Source: Laburnicola sp. R22_1 (taxonomy: Eukaryota; Ascomycota; Dothideomycetes; Pleosporales; Didymosphaeriaceae). From it: a stretch of DNA of 64,000 nt. The notes beneath the pieces were generated by a model. That model worked only from the letters and a program-made list of their open reading frames with translations. It was not told the DNA's origin and ran no database searches. Below, piece by piece: positions 1-11,933 of this stretch. A program made the position numbers and the translations under genes. The stretch's first letter is position 1. Each line of letters opens with the position of its first letter. The stretch covers positions 62,001 to 126,000 of the forward strand of contig JACONQ010000013.1 in the NCBI GenBank assembly GCA_014281115.1. The letters run 5' to 3'.

Positions 1-716
1 ATCAAATACAGGATCCTTCAACACTAATACGATAGGCTTGAGCAAGCTTTTATTAACGAGAAGAGGCGCCGTTAACGTGGCAAGCCTCTCCTACTTAATA
101 AACCTAATAATTGGTATAGTGGCGCCGTATTTTACTCACCTAGCAAAGTTCAAAGGGCCCACAAGAGGCAGGACTAAATTGAGACTAATAAAAAGCTTCA
201 ACAACAACAACTCTTAGAGGCTAAACACTAAAGGCTTCTCATAAAGCAGGAGAAACAAGCTCTCAAAGAGGAGAGAGCTCGCGTACATTTGGCGGCGCGA
301 GAACTGAAGGCGCAAGCAAAAGAGGCCAAGGCTGCTGAGCGAGCTGAAAAGCTACTCCAAAAGCAGCTCGAAAAGCAACTCAAAGGTGATATACAATTGT
401 CTAAAAAGGGTAATTGACAGAGCCTCAACCCTCGTACACCAAAAAAACAAGCTCTTGAGAGACCTGAGGCTACTATTGTTGATCAAGAGCCCACTGGAGA
501 GAGGGTGCCCTCACCCGCCAGAGCCACGCGCACCCGCACTGTACAGCTCCCACAGCGTTATCGCAAGTAATTTATCATTGCGCAATGGTTTTACATGCTC
601 CTACGAGTGCTACTGCAAAAAATCTAGTGATTTTACTATATATTTGGCGTTGTATAGGTTTTAGAGTGTTGCCCTTGGTGGCGGCAAAAACGTGCATTTG
701 GTGGTAAAATATGGTA
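1..716 (+). mobile_element. Element A: 3' end of a pogo-type DNA transposon
   Basis: This is the 3' part of a Tc1/mariner-pogo superfamily element cut by the window edge. It is nearly identical to 24860-25588 of element C, including the Lys/Gln/Glu-rich coiled-coil C-terminus of the transposase (stop codon at 568-570) and the terminal ACGTGCATTTGGTGG motif. Most differences from C are C/T or G/A transitions, which is the pattern expected from RIP. The 3' TIR carries only one copy of the 13 bp motif where C has two, so one unit seems to have been lost. The element ends in ATGG at 714 and its TA target dinucleotide is 715-716, directly followed by element B. No catalytic region lies inside the window. 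Confidence 0.85.
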
Positions 717-788
717 TAGTGTCCGAACACATAGGGTTTCCGAACACCGCGCCACAACACCACACCTGCAGAAAACACGCGATATCTC
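717..788 (+). repeat. Left TIR of element B
   Basis: This 72 bp arm is the exact reverse complement of 2412-2483. It includes two copies of TCCGAACAC starting at 722 and 739, which are candidate transposase binding sites. Confidence 0.92.
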
Positions 789-806
789 TCCACAACGCTC
801 ATCAAT

Positions 807-2399
807 ATGGACGCCCGCGAGGTTGCTATACAATCCGCTATTAACGATCTTAATACAGGTCTTTATACTAGCCAGCGCGCCGCTGCGAAGGCGTACAGTA
901 TCCCTTTGTTAACGCTGCACGGTCGACTACGTGGCGCAACAAACAGCGCACTCAGCCATTAGCATCAACAGTGGCTGACTCCTCTACAGAAGGATTTTCT
1001 GGTAGACTGGATCCTCGAAGAAGACGCACGCGCCTGCCCTCCCTCACACGCTCGCGCGCAAGAAATGGCGAATCGAATTCTGCGTATGAATAGCGACAAC
1101 CAGCCTATTGGCAAGCTCTAGCTCTCACACTTCCTCCAGCGCCAGCTACGCGTTGCCTCTGTAGTCGGCAGAAAGCTAGAAGCTCAGAGAGCTGATGCAG
1201 CAACACTAGAGCAGCTACGCGCGTTCCTAGAGCTCTATAAGCAGACTTAACGGCGGCTCAACATACAGGCGGAGAATACATACAATATAGATGAGACTGG
1301 CGTTGCTCTAGGGGTATGTACTAACACTAGAGTACTCTCTAGTAGTTAGAAAAAGAAGGCTTACATTCGGTCTCTAGAGAATCGCGAGTGGGTCTCTATA
1401 ATCGAGTGCGTATCGGCGACAGGGCAGAAACTACGCTGCGCAGTTATCTTTAAAGGCCAGAGCCCTATAGACTACCTAGTTCCTAGCCAAATCCGTGCCT
1501 ATCTGGCTCTATACAACCTCTAAGAACGGATAGACGTCGAAAGCAATAGGTGCTGAGTGGCTACAGCGTATATTCATACCTGAGACGGCTATAGGTGATG
1601 GCCAGTACCGCCTTCTTATCCTTGACGGTCACGGCAGCTATATTGATATAGACTTCCTTTGGCTCTGCAAGCAGCATCGAATCGAGCTCCTATACCTACC
1701 TGCGCATACCTCGCACGTCCTATAGCCTCTAGATCTCGCTCCTTTCTCTGTGATCAAGTCTAGTTACAGACGTTAGATCTAGGAGCTTGTATTACTTGAC
1801 GACGCTGCGCCTGTTAAGAAGGAGCGCTTTATCACCTGCTATTATCAAGCTAGGGAGGAAGGCTTCACAGAGCGTGTGATTCGAGCTGGCTGGCAGGCAT
1901 CTGGTATCTGCCCATTCAACATCAATCACGTGCTCAGCTCGTCGCAGGTCTCTCAGAGGCCTACTACGCCTACACGTCAGCAGCAGCCTCAGCAGCAGCT
2001 CCAGAGCTTCCTCTCGACTCCCCAGGGCCCTCACGATCTCTATATAGCGCAGCGCAGCGTCCAGAGCGTCGAGAATCTAGGTCGTACGACCCGGCTGCTC
2101 CTACAGAAAGCAGATAAGGCTCTAGCAGCTGCAAATACTAGAGCTGCAGGCCTAGAAGCAGAGAAAAGACGCCTTGAGCAGCAGCTAGAGATATCTACCT
2201 CTTAGCGTCAGCGTAAGCGCGTTCGAGTAGACCCAAATCAACGCTTTGTAGAGGTAGAGAGTATCAGGGAGGCTATGCGCGCAGCTGAGGCTTCAGCAGT
2301 CCAACCACGTAGATCTACTATATCAAGCACCTCAGAAATAGCTGCTATAGCTACAGCAGCTGCAGCGCTTGAATCTATGTGTAGTTAATGGCAATTGTA
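807..2399 (+). pseudogene. Transposase pseudogene of element B (CENP-B-like HTH + DDE)
   Basis: The frame starts at ATG 807 (MDAREVAIQSAIND) and follows the whole length of the element D transposase. It has an N-terminal Psq/CENP-B type helix-turn-helix, then a second DNA-binding part, then a DDE_1 core. The core motifs NIDETG, LDGHGS and PLDLAPF are still readable, so the catalytic aspartates are retained. Several in-frame stops interrupt it (for example near 960, 1120, 1248 and 1350), mostly TAG or TAA where the D protein has Gln or Trp. There is also a frame change near 1520. It cannot make a functional enzyme. The relationship is read from the sequence, and the RIP origin of the stops is inferred. 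Confidence 0.85.
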
Positions 2400-2411
2400 A
2401 GTAGCGTTGCT

Positions 2412-2483
2412 GAGATATCGCGTGTTTTCTGCAGGTGTGGTGTTGTGGCGCGGTGTTCGGAAACCCTATGTGTTCGGACACTA
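2412..2483 (-). repeat. Right TIR of element B
   Basis: This 72 bp arm is the exact reverse complement of 717-788 and ends in GGACACTA next to the TA at 2484-2485. Confidence 0.92.
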
Positions 2484-2750
2484 TATGCGCTAGCTTAGTG
2501 TACCTATACATAACTATTGCTAGCAGAGCAGAGCTCAGCCGCGACGAGCGGCACTGTTAAATTAACTATAAACAGGATACGAATAAATGTATAAAGGTTG
2601 TTGGCTAAGATATGAGCACGACATTCTGATAGTTCATATTGAACTTCGAGCACATCTTACAACAGTCACCGCTACCAAATCAGCACCAAAAAATCGACAC
2701 AAATTTCATACCCATCACCCTACGTACTTAGTCGCTGAACCTACCCCCAC

Positions 2751-3560
2751 TTAAGCCGCCTCATGCAAAAACTCCTTGAAAAACCCAACCGCCGAATTCT
2801 TCGCCCTCTCCAACCCCTCCTTCTGCTTCGCATCCTTTAAATCCCCCTTTGCCGCAAACCCATGCGTCAACCCAGGAAAATACAGATACTCATACGGCAC
2901 ACCTAGCGTTGGAATAACCTTATTCGCATGCGCTTTCAACGCCGGCGTGAACGTGTGATCGTACTCCGCAGCTATAATCTGCACGGGCACCTTGACGTTG
3001 TTGATTTCCGACTCCTCGACGATCGAGGGGTGCACCGCGGAGATGGCATCCACGGCGGAAGTGTCGGCACCGAGCTGGAAAGCGGCCCATCCGCCGTAGC
3101 AGTAGCCGATGGCGGCGGTCTTCTTGTACTGCGATTTCAGAGCTTTTGCAGCGGCGAGGATTTCCGGGAAGCGGATTTGTTTGCTGTGGCGGCCGATGAA
3201 TTCGGGGAAGGAGAAGGCGGCCTGCTTGACGGGGTCTTCGAGGGTGTCCGGGGAGACGACTTCGCCATCGAAGCTGCGGTGGGTTAGCACTGTTGGAATG
3301 ACGTACTAGGTGGTGTTGCGCGGGAGGCTGGGGGGTACGTACAAGTCGGGCAGGTAGCATGTGACGTTTGCTTCTTTTGCAAAGTGGTCTGCGAGCAGAC
3401 GGAGGTTAGTAAAGGTCCAGCCGAAGATGTCGTGGATGATCATGACGGCGGCGTCTTTGTTGGTGCCGGTTACGTAGGTTTTGTTAGGGCCGATGGTAGT
3501 TTCGGTGCCGGTGGGCGTACCGTCCCAGCTGAAGCCGATTTTGCAATTGTCGCAGGCCAT
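2751..3560 (-). CDS. Dienelactone hydrolase family protein
   Basis: This is an alpha/beta-hydrolase of the dienelactone hydrolase family, a probable cytosolic carboxymethylenebutenolidase-like hydrolase. The model joins 3343-3560 and 2751-3273 across a 69 bp intron (3274-3342, donor GTACGT, acceptor CAG) and gives 246 residues, a normal length for the family. The join restores the conserved YLPDFFDGE segment. The expected catalytic triad is visible: Cys131 in GYCYGG, Asp178 in EYDHTF and His210 in LTHGF. There is no signal peptide. The start is the ATG at 3560, MACDNCKIGF. The natural substrate cannot be read from the sequence. It stands alone, 265 bp from the end of element B. Confidence 0.9.
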
Positions 3561-4001
3561 AGTGAGGAGTGCTCTGGTCGGAATGGTTCTCAGGGGTGAT
3601 CTGGAGGAAATTTGCGGAAGTGATGGATCAGATATTGTCGCGTTTTATATTCGAGACCACGAGGGGCATGGTGGGGCAAAGTTTCCAGATGTAGGCACGA
3701 ACTAGGTCGGACTTAAGATGCGCGAGTCATAAATTCCGCACGGTCGGCATCAATCAGCGTTCCAGCGCCGATGTCCTACGGAGGTGGTTTCGTCCAATAA
3801 TCGTGACGACGACGGCTTTGAGTTCGAATTTGAGTTCGAAAAACTGACGGGAATATTATCTAGCACCGATATGATACGACGATACGTTTCCATTGTCTAA
3901 CAACTGTGACGATCACATGTGATGACGGCCCAAGGTTTGTGATTCAGCTTACCCGCTCAGCTGCTCCTTTCGCCTCGGGTCCGAAAATCGAACTACAATT
4001 G
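3561..4001. other. Intergenic, no gene seen
   Basis: About 440 bp between the 5' end of the hydrolase gene and the 3' end of the next minus-strand gene. I see no convincing coding frame or repeat; it probably holds the hydrolase promoter. Confidence 0.5.
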
Positions 4002-5118
4002 CTAGTAACATTGAGGACATCTATCACCATGACGTCTGCGAGCTTCTTCATACCTGAGAATATGCTTCACGTCCGCCCTAATCTCAGGATCTAGAGGGTA
4101 ATGCACCGAGACTGCGTCGCCATTCTTCTGGTAAACAAGCATAAAAGTCTTGCCGAGGGGAGGAGGACTATACTCGCGACTTTGGTTCCACCTCTGGCGG
4201 CGCTCTTCCCAGAACGCCTCGCTGAACCAGTTTCTGATCCAGACCATGGGTAGAGCGTAGATTGCAATGCATGAGGGTGCTCGTGGTCATGATGGTATGA
4301 TATAGCTTTCATGGAGAACATCATTTCGCAACCCGTAATGCTGTGGAAAAGAGGGTTGCAAATATATTCGAGAGATTCCTGTTCCCAGGAGTAACCCAAT
4401 TCAGCGTCCTTGTCCTGTTTGCTCCATAGCGGCTCGTCATAATCTTTGAGGAGCCACTGGCTGTAGGCATGGGCAATTTCGTGGACAAGGGTGGTTGCAA
4501 AGATAAATTGTGTACGGAAATACACATGTGGATCGCACTGCGTTAAGTCCTGTGAGAAGAAAGCAGAAAAGTCATTGTGCATGACGATAGTCGGATGTGG
4601 GCGGCGATGCGACATATAGCCACCCCCCGGAGCTGGCCAGTCGCTGCTTCGGAAGTGATGTAAAAATGGAAGATTGTGTTTAGAAGCGTACGTCATGCCG
4701 TACGCTTCATCATGATCAAAACTCGGCCTGAACATTAGCGTGATCACTTTACCTAGCTTTCTGATATTGCTTTTGACCTTCTCTAAAGCGTCGTAGGAGT
4801 TTGCGTATTCCGTCGAAGCTATGTAGGTGCGTCCAGTGGAATCTACCTCTCGTTCCCCGTAACTATAATGACAAAACCAATGCAGAGTACTATTTTCTGT
4901 TAGAAACAGACTGGCAAGTTGAAGCGCTGGCCTCATGCGCTCATAAAAGCGTCTCGTATGTTGATCCGGGCCCGTGGCCCATTGTTGAAGCGCGAACATC
5001 GGAATGATATCATTCGCAAGGAGGCGTCCGTGGAAGGTCCGGTTCTAATGCAACCATAATGGTCGATCCGTTCGTGGAAACGTCTGATCAACTCGTGCAA
5101 GCGGTCCTGGTCTACCAT
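4002..5118 (-). pseudogene. Putative HExxH metallopeptidase-like gene, frames disrupted
   Basis: A coding stretch runs through three frames on the minus strand. The central 300 residues (from about 5060 down to 4260) contain the zincin-type motif HEIAHAY, followed by acidic and aromatic residues and a Glu in WEQESLEYICNP that could be a third metal ligand. The C-terminal part (from about 4280 to 4002) is clearly coding (ALPMVWIRNWF onward) but lies in another frame with no good intron between them. At the N-terminus, the segment NRTFHGRLLANDIIP continues upstream of the central Met. It can only be joined to the ATG at 5118 by an intron starting right after that ATG (GTAGAC to TTAG). Either small unusual introns exist or the gene has suffered frameshifts; I favour a decaying gene. 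The family name is not recognised beyond the HExxH motif. Confidence 0.5.
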
Positions 5119-6052
5119 GGGAGCTGGTTCGATGTTCTTAGATGGTATTTACTGGAGTGCCGTTGTTAAGCTGTTGCGTGGATTAGGATAGTAAGAGAAA
5201 ACGGTCGTCGGGTCGCTGGAGGAAGGCATGCAGAGGAAAGCTAAAAGATGAATGACGGAAAGGGGTACGTAACTATCTTTATGTTCGCTCACTGACAACA
5301 CTTTGAACATTGTCACTTTCGCTTATCGTTCTCCTGTACCCTAGGGAGTGAAGTCAGTGGATGTATTTTCCGAGAGGGTGACGAAGGGGGTGCGCAGAGG
5401 GCGCAAGGAAAGGACAAGTATCATTTCATACACAAACGACTAACAGTTATGCACAACCTTTGTCGTAGCGTCTGTGGCTGCCTGAATGTCCAGCAGAGTG
5501 GTGAAGGCGGCCACGTGGAGGGCGCGCCACCTGGGCAGCGCACTGTGTTTCATAGCGCCATACAGCTACAACCTGGTGATTCGAACGGTGTAATAGGGGT
5601 GGGTTGCGTAAAAACCAGTGAGACATCGACGTGGGGATGACTTGGAATCAAGGCTGCATGTGCAGAGCTCCGGGCCCGACCGGGTGTCCGGGTGCAGGTG
5701 CCCAGGTGGCCAGCCAGTCACGTGAAAAGCCGATGACTCAGCTCTAACCCTAATTCGGCCCATACCTCGGCACGCAATCGTCTTTCCCCCTCACTCCACG
5801 GCACGTCTATTAGGACCGCAACACCAGTACTGAAGCTGTTCGTCATGTCTATCGTCACCTTCTTGTTCACCCACTCTGAAAATTGAAGGATGGCACAGCT
5901 TCCTATTCCTGCTTGAGCTCTTATATCACTCGGCTTCTTGCTCGCCGCTCCTTTGTCGGTGGCACTCACTACTGCACGTCTCCACCTGCCCGTGGCACCT
6001 GGGCAGTTGAGGAAAACTTGCGAGGATGGCACGGTTTCCCATGGCCCTACTG

Positions 6053-6180
6053 TACAGTCGACCAGAGGGTACGGGTGACTAGCGCGGCATGGGTCGCAAA
6101 GCCCTTTGGTGGTCCTTCACGAGAGATTTGTTCCCTGCCGAGGATTGGCGCTAGTCACCCGTACCCTCTGGTCGACTGTA
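6053..6180. repeat. 33 bp perfect inverted repeat with 62 bp loop
   Basis: Bases 6053-6085 are the exact reverse complement of 6148-6180 (arm begins TACAGTCGACCAGAGG). The spacer is 62 bp. No transposon, TA duplication or gene is attached to it. As RNA it would form a strong stem-loop. Confidence 0.9.
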
Positions 6181-7233
6181 TTGCTGTCTCAACCAGCTTC
6201 ACCCGGGACGTGGAGCATGAGGTCGCTGGGCGGAAGGTGCTCTGTCGCCGAAAGAGCACTATCGCCCCTGAATGGACATTCGGCTACTGCAAATGAAGAT
6301 CATCACGCCTGAGCGTGACAGGAGATCTAGTCGCCACGCTGGGCGATGGCGCAAATGGGGAGGGTTCGAAGGAGACGCCTCTGTAATATTCCTCGCTTGT
6401 CGACGAGACCAGCCTCTTCCAACATGCAGCCTGTGCCCCAATTTCTCCGGCTGGCCCGCGATCTCTTCACAACATACATACGTCGCTGGGAGGGTGTGGT
6501 GATTGTTGTGTCGCGCTTTCTCGATTGGGCGACCACCTGCGAAACGGAGACGACTGAGAAGAGCTTTTCCAAGCTTACAATTATAAATTGGGTGACTGGT
6601 GGAGGAAGTGCAGTGTTCGGCGGCACGTCGCACCCCGCACCCGGCCCACTGAAGAGCGGTCAATCCTACGCATACGCAGGGGTCAAAGCGAGCTCTGTGT
6701 CCGATCATGCGGTAGGGAGCATATGCAGCCACAATATCGCCTCCTAACCAAACTACAGATCGAACGCCTGGTGAGCCGCTTCAGCCAACGTCACCCTGCA
6801 CAGAGCATAACCCCGAGGAAACGATTTGATTTTATTGAGTCAGTAGTAGTACTCACGCCTTATCTTGAGGTTCGTGCCTCTTCGTTTTCTCAATAAGTTG
6901 GCCGAGTAGTGTTACACGTCTCTTTCCGCGCTGACTAGGCTGCAAGGTGGTATCGGGCTTGCTTCTTCGCTGAAATCGAAACCGCCGAGTACCTGCCGCT
7001 GCAAGTATCTGTTGGTCCGGTCTTGGACTCACAGCTGCTACCAGCGAATGGCATAATGGCATTGTTGCTTGACTAACCTGCAACACCAATCGGCGGTACC
7101 ACAGGCAATACAGCTCTTCATAGCCCTGTTCCCTGTCAAAAGCATAGAATCATGGGCGAGCTCTTCCTCATTGATCTTCTTCTACAGCTCGTGTACCGCT
7201 AAAACTAGGTGCATGCTCGGCTCGGCTCGCTGG

Positions 7234-7301
7234 TACGGTCGCAAGCAAACAAGACGGTCACCGCTTGTACGGCCGCAAGCAAACAACTGTCCCCGCTTAC
7301 G
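7234..7301 (+). repeat. Two imperfect 34 bp tandem repeats
   Basis: Two 34 bp units, 7234-7267 and 7268-7301, both start TACGG(T/C)CGCAAGCAAACAA and differ at a handful of positions. No function is evident. Confidence 0.7.
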
Positions 7302-8578
7302 TTACCGGTGATACCGAGACCGGTGAGAAAGCTGTATCTTCCCTGCATTTGTCTCGGCTGTTGCCAGTTGTGCTCCCAAAATACACAGATGTCTACGCCT
7401 TCTAGGACTCGAATCCTTGACGAAACCTTGCGTAGCACCAAACAAGTCTATCGATTACGTGATAACGCATTCATTCGCAAGGGACGCCTATCGCATGGAG
7501 GCATGGGCATGATCTACCTGCGAGGATTTTCGACGTGCATTATCGTCAGCTGCATGCCTGGTGGCATGCAGCTCCAGCGTGTCGGTAGCCCGTTACAGTA
7601 TCATTTTGTGATTGCCATCACTAATAACACATTATACCTCAGTATCTTGGGTCATACATTTTTGGCCCTGTGTCACCGCCGAATTGGACGATGAAATTTC
7701 TTTCGTGGCCCCTCTCGACCTCCGAGTCCGACGCGAGCTGGCCCGATGTCATATCGATGCGGTGTTATGATGAGCTGTCAACAATCACCGCCACCCGCTT
7801 CTTGGGGCGCGATGCGGTTCAACGTGCGTGATAGGATACATGTCCATGGGAGCGGGCTGGCAGTTGCCAATTCCGTTTCAGAATGACTCCTCACTTCGCG
7901 TGGACGTGGGCACCCGCGCCACGGTCGAGTTTTTGTTCCACTGTGGAGATCATCAACAGAAGCAAACATACCCAGATGGCCACGTTGTTCAGCGATCCTG
8001 GTCCTCAGCCTATATTTGAATTTCCCGCGTTATGGCCAACACATGAGTCATTTCGCCACACTGGTCCGAGAGGCGCTGCTTATTAGCTACTTTTCTCAAG
8101 ACTTCAACGAAAGCCACGAGGAAACGTTAGACTAGCAAACAAGCTATGTAACGGGTTGTGCATTGAAGGTTCGCCCCTTGCGGGAGTGGGTTGGCGTAAC
8201 GAGCCGTTACAGCCGTCGATTGCATGCGCGGACATCGCGAGGAAACAAAGCACCGGGGAACGCGGAAACACAACCCTGGCCCCTTAGGTGATGCGGGTGC
8301 AGCCGTATTCAAGGAAAAAAGCTTTGACGGAGACGGAAGCGGGGAAGCGGGTACATGCCCGCCGTCAGTAAGCATCTAGCCGTTTGTGGACGCCCCCCGT
8401 TGGTCAGCGCTCGGCCAGACATCACAGGACAGGGCCACATAATGGGTTACACAACGCTATGGGCTATGCGGCGGTGAAGTCCAGGTTGACAGCTTCTTGG
8501 TCCATATGTTTTGTCGTTTGTCCACCACATTCACGCACGTATGACGCTTCATACAAAAGCGCCCACCCACATGCCAAG

Positions 8579-10385
8579 ATGTCTGTAGAACCTGCAACTA
8601 TCTTTCTGTATACTTTGTCTTCCAGATTTAAGTCCTTGTCAAAATTCCCAATGATACTCAAAGCCCCCGCGGAGGGAACGATGCACCTATCCGCCCTGGA
8701 TCAAAACACGGTTCGCGTCTACACACAAGTATTTCTGATTTTCCCTTTCCCGGACGCAAATCAAATTGAAATAGCTATGTCAAAACTGCAGTGCGGGCTT
8801 TATGCAACGCTGAAAAGGTTCCCGTTTCTGGCTGGCACACTCAGCCTCGCTAAGGACGACTCCGGAAAGCTCATCCTCACCTATCCAACAGAAGTACCTG
8901 ACTTGACAGCGTCTGGTATTTTCGTGTGCAAAACGATGCCGGGATTTCAGTCATATGAAGAGCTAAAGCAGGGAGGCATGCCACCAAGCGCTTTCCCTGG
9001 AAGTAAATTCCGACCGGATGACTTTCAGAACTTCCCTGGGATAGCACCCGACGGCGAGGGCATGGTAAACTTCAAAGACGGTAATGTAGCACCTGCCATG
9101 CGAGTCCAAGCAAATTTCATCCCAGGAGGCCTTTTCTTGAGCACATACGTGCATCACACCGTGATGGATTTCGCTGGCATCAACATCTTTTGGGAAGAAT
9201 TCTCAAAGAATGTCTCCGCCTCAAGGCTGCAGGATCAAGTCATGAGGGTTACAGGTGACTAAATATATCCTCCTTACCCACCCCTTGCTAAGTCAAATAG
9301 CACCATCCAATGCTTTAGAGCAGTGCACGATGCGGCAAGAAGTGGACGAACGGACCCCTACATATGCACGCGGGCAAGCGCCACCTGCTGCAGCATACGT
9401 TGAAGGGACCTACGAATACGAGAAGTCTTTGCCGGAAGATAGCGATTGTTCGCTGAAATACCTCCTCATCTCGGCTGATCGGATCAGCGCATATCGCGAC
9501 AGCCTCAAACCGCAGTTTGCTGAAGACTCGCCACCTACAATTTGCAATTTGTTGGCTGCATTACTCTGGATTCATGTTACACGAGCTAGGGCCTCCAGAC
9601 GTGGCGATTGTGGGCATGAGACCACGAACATTGGCATCGCCACCGATCTCCGCAGAAGGATGGACCCTCCTCTGCCAGACACCTACATGGGAAATATGGC
9701 GATTTTCTCGAAGGGTACACTCAAGGTTCAGGATCTTACGACGGAAGAACAGTAAGTACTTTCATATCAGCCCAACATCCGCACAGCAATGGCCTTATTC
9801 GTCGTCCCCACTTCACAGACCGCACTACATTTGTAACAATCCTCTGAAGATGGAGTCCATCCCTGGTTTTACTAGTCGCAGCTTTGGCAAATCCTCGAGC
9901 TCTGAGTACTAGCCGTCTGTTTCTAACACAATACTAACATGTGGTACAGGGTAACGGACCAGACCATTGTCCGGACCATAAAGGAGATACAGCGTACCAT
10001 TTCGGAGGTCGACAGCGGTTGGGTCTCGAATCACCTCGGGTTCTTCAAATCTATCGATAAAATTGAAGATACGGAATGCGGCCTCGCATTTCGCTTCGGC
10101 ATGGATATCTATGTCACATCATGGATGAACTTCGGCGCTGATATCCAGTGGGGTATACCGGGTACCGACCTGGACGAGAAGTCTTTGGGAGGACGACCGG
10201 AATTCATTCGACGATCGTATGGCCTTTCAGATGGAGGCATGATGATTATGCCTCGCCGCCGCCGCAGGAGTCTAAACAGCGTTGCGCCGCCATATGAGGT
10301 CATGGTCAGGCTCGCGACAGTCGACATGGACAGGCTTTTGCAAGAGAAGGGTGGATTGCAAACTTGGGCTGACCGCATCATTTAG
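8579..10385 (+). CDS. BAHD-like acyltransferase (transferase family)
   Basis: This is a fungal CoA-dependent acyltransferase of the transferase/BAHD fold, the group that includes secondary-metabolite O-acyltransferases. The model joins 8579-9254, 9301-9751 and 9950-10385, giving 520 residues. Introns are 46 bp (GTGACT...AAATAG) and 198 bp (GTAAGT, branch ATACTAACA, acceptor TACAG). The catalytic motif HHTVMDFAG (HHxxxD type) is at about residues 191-199. A degenerate form of the structural DFGWG motif appears as NFGADIQWG. The start is the ATG of MSVEPATIFL; the upstream frame has no support. No signal peptide is seen. The acyl donor and acceptor are unknown. No biosynthetic core gene (PKS, NRPS or terpene synthase) is nearby, so membership of a cluster is not shown. 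Confidence 0.85.
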
Positions 10386-11933
10386 CTGGCTGATGGCAGG
10401 AACCACAGTCGCATTCGCGCAGAGACTGCCCTCGCCGCGAATGCACGGCAAACATCTTGGGATAGGTGCATAAACAGGCACTGGAGTCCCGGACCTTGTA
10501 GATGTTTTGGTTCGGGCACTATGACTCTCTTTTGGTAATTGATGCAGGCGTTCTCTAGGGGCATATGCATATTGGAAGCGTAGGGTAGTCATCTTTCTTT
10601 GTGGTTTGGGCATGCATCTGATATCCTGTACAACTACCTACCATCATTTTCTGCGCCGAGGAGGATTTCCTCTATTTCCTAGTTGATCTCTTAATAGAAG
10701 GCTTGTTGTTTCCGGACCTTCCGGGCCTACAATACTGAGTGATGCGAAGAGTGTCAGCGGCCCGCAGGAAGGGAGGCACCAGGGCGTCCTACCAGCAAGC
10801 AGACCGGCGTCGGCAAGACCACAGATGCGCGAGCGGAGAAGGCTCCGACACGCAGAAGCAATTAAACCACGCATTCTCATGATCGCCTCCACCATCATAG
10901 ACTCTTATGCACAGCACCAAGCGGGTCACGAAGACAATGTGCAAAGTGTCACCGACACTCGCAAACTGAGACCCCGATACCAGTCACCTTGGGCAGTATC
11001 TACCACGCAGATGCAATGGCAATTCGAGTTACACAGCCATGCACACTTTTTATCAAATCGGGCCTTTTTCTACATCGACGATCAAAGTACATACACGGTG
11101 TCTTGTGTAACCCACGCAACACGTAATCTAAGGCTGATAATTTATCTCGTCCTACCGACTTGCATACTGAGCCGCCTCAGCCCAGGCCTGCCGATGCCGA
11201 CCTCAGCTCCTCTACCGAGGTTTGTGTTCCACGGCTCGAGATTTTATCGTGCGCGTTCGGGACTGTACTCGTATCGGTCGCTGTGTGGTATTGTTGAGGG
11301 CGACTTCGGACCGAAGGACCGATGGATACGTATGGACGAGAGAAATATGTCGCCGTGTGGCCTCCGATCTGAGGAAAAAGGTCGATTGGGTAGGGATATC
11401 AAGTCGCAATATGCCGACGCCATTGCGGGTACCGCGGCAGAGCTGTCGTCTCCCGTCCGGCAATCCTATCTGATTTTCTTTAGACCCCGGAGATGCAGCT
11501 GCTCATGCAAGTGCGGCTTGTGCCGTCTTCGACGTACAGTAGTACGCTGTTGCAGCGGGACGTTTAGCTCACAAGATGAAACCTAGGTGCTCCATTAATC
11601 TGAATATTGCCTTTACTAGCTTCCCTATCCGGCTGCACTACACGGGCGGGTACACCTACGAGCTGTGTGTACGACCTCAGCTATCGAGATGGGGAATTCC
11701 GGACCATTGACCGGGACCATTGGCGTGGGTCGCACAGCACACGCAACGGGCTGAGAAGAAGGTGCACGATGGTGGAGTGGGTGGCATAGAGACGTGTGGG
11801 TGGGCATGGCGGTGGATTGGCCGACACGGGCGTGAGTCATGGTACTTTGCTTTTTGTGTTTCTTGTGCGACTGCAGCGTATCATCGTCTTGTGAACTTAA
11901 TTTCCATATCGACGGCAGGCGTATGCTAGATGG
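10386..11933. other. Intergenic, no supported gene
   Basis: About 1.5 kb. It contains one 253-codon open frame (10825-11586) whose composition does not look like a protein. No repeat or motif stands out. Confidence 0.45.

Larger units (their letters stand above)
715..2485 (+). mobile_element. Element B: complete but inactivated pogo-type transposon
   Basis: This element is bounded by a TA dinucleotide on each side (715-716 and 2484-2485) and by 72 bp perfect terminal inverted repeats at 717-788 and 2412-2483. The outer TIR contains TCCGAACAC twice, 17 bp apart. It carries one degenerate transposase gene on the plus strand that is a clear relative of the intact gene of element D. B starts at the base following the terminal TA of element A, so it was inserted into that TA. 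The perfect TIRs contrast with the stop-ridden gene. Confidence 0.92.
5119..8578. other. Long stretch without a convincing gene
   Basis: About 3.4 kb in which every open frame is short and lacks recognisable protein character. It holds a 33 bp perfect inverted repeat (6053-6180) and a 34 bp imperfect tandem repeat (7234-7301), annotated separately. It could contain decayed genes or non-coding transcripts; nothing more can be supported. Confidence 0.5.

Noticed and set aside
8384..8578. N-terminal extension of the acyltransferase frame
   Set aside because: It begins at GTG and lacks family resemblance; the ATG at 8579 gives the usual N-terminus.
10825..11586. 253-codon plus-strand frame
   Set aside because: Composition is not protein-like, no motif or splice context; kept only as a remark.
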